From NCBI RefSeq assembly GCF_001640805.2, contig NC_066845.1, positions 20,648,307 through 20,712,306 on the forward strand: DNA of 64,000 nucleotides, written 5' to 3'. Below are positions 61,794 to 64,000 of this stretch, piece after piece. This DNA comes from Lates calcarifer (Eukaryota; Chordata; Actinopteri; Centropomidae). The first letter of the stretch is position 1, and each line of letters begins with the position of its first letter. The position numbers were made by a program, and so were the translations under genes. The notes beneath the pieces are model-generated. The model was not told the DNA's origin. It was given only the letters and a program-made list of their open reading frames with translations, and did not search any database.

Positions 61794-62610
61794 GACGCTT
61801 GCATGAGCTCATTACTCAGCTGAGTTGCGACTCTGAGAGTTGTGGCTCAAATTGCGGATATTGGGTTAATATCTGCCATGAGATGTGTGTCACAGCCACT
61901 GCTGACCAGTAACTAACTTCCTAACACACCTTACAGTTTGAAAATCTCTGGTATACAACATGACGGAGTTCTAATGCAAAGGTACAGGACTGGTCATTCC
62001 TGGTGAATTAGAATACTGGTTTAAACTTAAAGAATTGCTTGTACATGTACACACTGAAAAGCATTCAGACACAGACTAACAGTGTTGATGTGGCTCTATT
62101 CATGATTTGTTGACAACTACATTAACATAGAAAAACGCTAATCTCATCCTTTGACATACTTACATGCTTAAAGGGACATAACAGCACAATGTAAGAGCAC
62201 TCAGAGCAATGTTCCAGCTTAGTGAATAATAAATTACCTTGGGCATTTCTGTGAACTAGGCCTGATTTATTTTCTGTTGACAAATACAGTTTATCACCTT
62301 CTACATTATAATCAGGCATTGTACTGCTCAAGCAGATGCAATGTAAAGTGAGAAACATTACTACTTTGTTCAGCCACATTCATGTCAAGTGTTGGGATTC
62401 TTTCTGTAAATACTTAATGTTTATGCATTCTGTACTTATGCTTTTGGCATTCTCATAAGCACAGTTTAACAGAGTGCAATATGGCACTGAATAATATTAT
62501 ACCGTGGCTGAGCGTAGTTAAGAGTCTTCTGTGGGTAGCCTGTTTTCTAACGACTGAAATAAGGATATTTTAATGGCACAGTGTATTTGCAGGTATTACA
62601 CATTCTCAAA

Positions 62611-62645
62611 ATCCTCCTCCTCTCTCTATCTCTCTCTCTCTCTTT
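62611..62645. repeat. (CT)n tract
   Basis: CTCCTCCTCTCTCTATCTCT followed by further CT units. Confidence 0.85.
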
Positions 62646-63639
62646 AGGTTAGACCCCAGTGGTAAGTCATTATTTTAAACCAAGAAGCTCTGAGGTTCTC
62701 TGCGCCCTTTTAATATTAGAGAGAAATCTCAAAGCGACATGAATCTTGTATTCATTCATATTCCCACCGGTGCCCTTTGCTCCCTCTTACATTGAAAAGA
62801 AATCTTTTTTTTTTAGTCATACAATAGCAAACCCTGAATACTTATAAAGGGCAAGGTTAGGTAAACATGAGCCTGGACTGAAAGCAGAAGGAAGATACAT
62901 ACTGACAGAAAGCAGTGACACCTCTGTCAGCAAACAAGATGTCGTGAGAGGAGCTCTTCAAAATGACTTTAATCTCTGACTGAGTGACCTGAGGAGAGCT
63001 GACATGGTTTCTAATCTGCAGAAGCATCGCGTGGCATCTCAGATAGAGATAATAAAAATGGACACTGGAGAAGAACAAATGAGGGAAGAGAGGTACAACC
63101 ATTTATTTAAGAGGTCCATACGATGTAAAATAAAGAGAACTGATATCAATCTCATGTCTTGACTTGCACGTCTTAAAGCCAGTTCAAATTGAATTGGTTT
63201 AGATAACTGCAGTAGCCTAGGTAACTAATGCTGCACGGCCAATCTTGTGATTCAACAGTATGAATGTTAGTAACTACAGTTCACGTGCTTCAGATTTAAA
63301 TGGGGAATTAAAATCACAAAACCTATTAATTTAAACATTTATGATGCATTGCTCAACAGAAGCTAAGATATTGGGAATCACATTGCATCAAGTAAAATGA
63401 GTGTTCAAACTTCTCACAAGATGTGTTTCAACAATTAATTTACTGATTACAGTCCAGCACTTTGGTCTAATCCTGCTGTTGGTAATTTCAATAAATTTCA
63501 GTTGTAAGTTGTTTAACTAAGGATAATTTGTTAACCAACAACAGCAAGCATACAATCCCACTATTTCAACTCACAATTTCAAGTTAAATAAGCTCAACTA
63601 TATTCATACAGTTCATACCAAAGGCATTTCAAATATGGT

Positions 63640-63860
63640 GAAGGCGCTCTTCAGTGGGGAACACAAAAGAAAAAATCCAAGGCACTCTTCTGGCAAAAAA
63701 AGGCCTTTATTCAGATGGCTATTTCATGATGAAATTCATAAATCATGGAACCCTACATGTACAAGAGCTGAGTAACAACCCACCAGTAGCAGCCTTACTC
63801 AAGGTGTCACACCCTGACAAAAGCCTTTTAGCTTTTTTGCCAAAAGGCTGCCTCTGATTT
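63640..63860. repeat. Unnamed teleost repeat at right end
   Basis: CCAAGGCACTCTTCTGGCAA, GGCCTTTATTCAGATGGCTA, TGAGTAACAACCCACCAGTA and AGCCTTACTCAAGGTGTCAC are wording I associate with a dispersed fish repeat. GGCACTCTT...GGCAAAAAAGGC and its partial inverse GCTTTTTTGCCAAAAGGC flank it. Family not named. Confidence 0.4.
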
Positions 63861-64000
63861 TTTAGTTTTTACATTTCTCATGTTTTTAAGGAAATAATTG
63901 AACTTAAATTTTCAAATTTAGTAGACTAATGGTTTTAATTCTAAATTTTAATTCTATTTCTATTTTAATTAAGTTTTTTTCAGTTGCTGCTTTACTATTA

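Larger units (their letters stand above)
56769..64000. other. unc5d intron, extends beyond the window
   Basis: At least 7.2 kb upstream of the last ZU5/UPA exon. Holds the TTAA element (56817-58305), a CA/CG/CT tract (58550-58605), a dispersed repeat (61650-61793), a CT tract (62611-62645) and a repeat at the right end (63640-63860). No further UNC5D exon could be recognised. Confidence 0.6.

Noticed and set aside
62857..63102. Minus-strand ORF that could be an extra unc5d exon
   Set aside because: A possible acceptor exists, and SSPQVT faintly recalls UNC5 wording, but the rest does not match and no clean donor was found.

Overview
This window is vertebrate nuclear DNA, most likely from a ray-finned (teleost) fish. 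Coding sequence is broken into short exons with GT/AG borders. Introns and spacers are AT-rich and full of microsatellites and typical teleost repeats. The exons that can be assembled encode animal receptors and enzymes that resemble human proteins. I found no bacterial or viral gene, no CRISPR array and no RNA gene.

Four protein-coding genes were found, all on the minus strand, so transcription runs from high to low coordinates. (1) The 5' end of loxl2 (lysyl oxidase-like 2): a non-coding first exon near 4594-4780, then coding exons at 1390-1738 and 920-1095; the rest lies beyond the left edge. (2) A complete cyb561a3 (lysosomal cytochrome b561): five coding exons at 9616-11597, 248 residues, with two 5' non-coding exons upstream. 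(3) A complete TRAIL-receptor-type death receptor (tnfrsf10-like): ten coding exons at 24804-33096, 405 residues. (4) The 3' end of unc5d (netrin receptor UNC5D): five coding exons at 43924-56768 covering the end of ZU5, UPA and the death domain; its 5' part lies beyond the right edge. Every exon junction was checked for reading phase, and all four models stay in frame.

Spacers: 4.8-9.4 kb, 13.3-24.1 kb and 33.3-43.1 kb. They hold repeats: a CCTCC-ended inverted-repeat element (5546-5783), a fold-back element split by a SINE (7191-8406), a pair of about 750-bp direct repeats (18734-19492 and 22761-23502), LINE 3' ends (14870-15265 and 37890-38226) and MITE fragments. The last unc5d intron in view (from 56769) contains a TTAA-flanked piggyBac-like element with a LINE tail nested in it.

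The genes do not form a pathway. LOXL2 acts on extracellular matrix, CYB561A3 on lysosomal iron and ascorbate, and the TRAIL receptor and UNC5D are both death-domain receptors at the cell surface. From memory, LOXL2 and the TNFRSF10 cluster (8p21.3) and UNC5D (8p12) share a human chromosome arm, so the order here looks like a remnant of ancestral linkage with cyb561a3 placed between. I did not find a convincing new biological system. The most testable oddities are an upstream ORF whose stop overlaps the cyb561a3 start codon, a (TG)n tract directly before a death-receptor splice acceptor, the TTAA element, and the SINE-split fold-back element.
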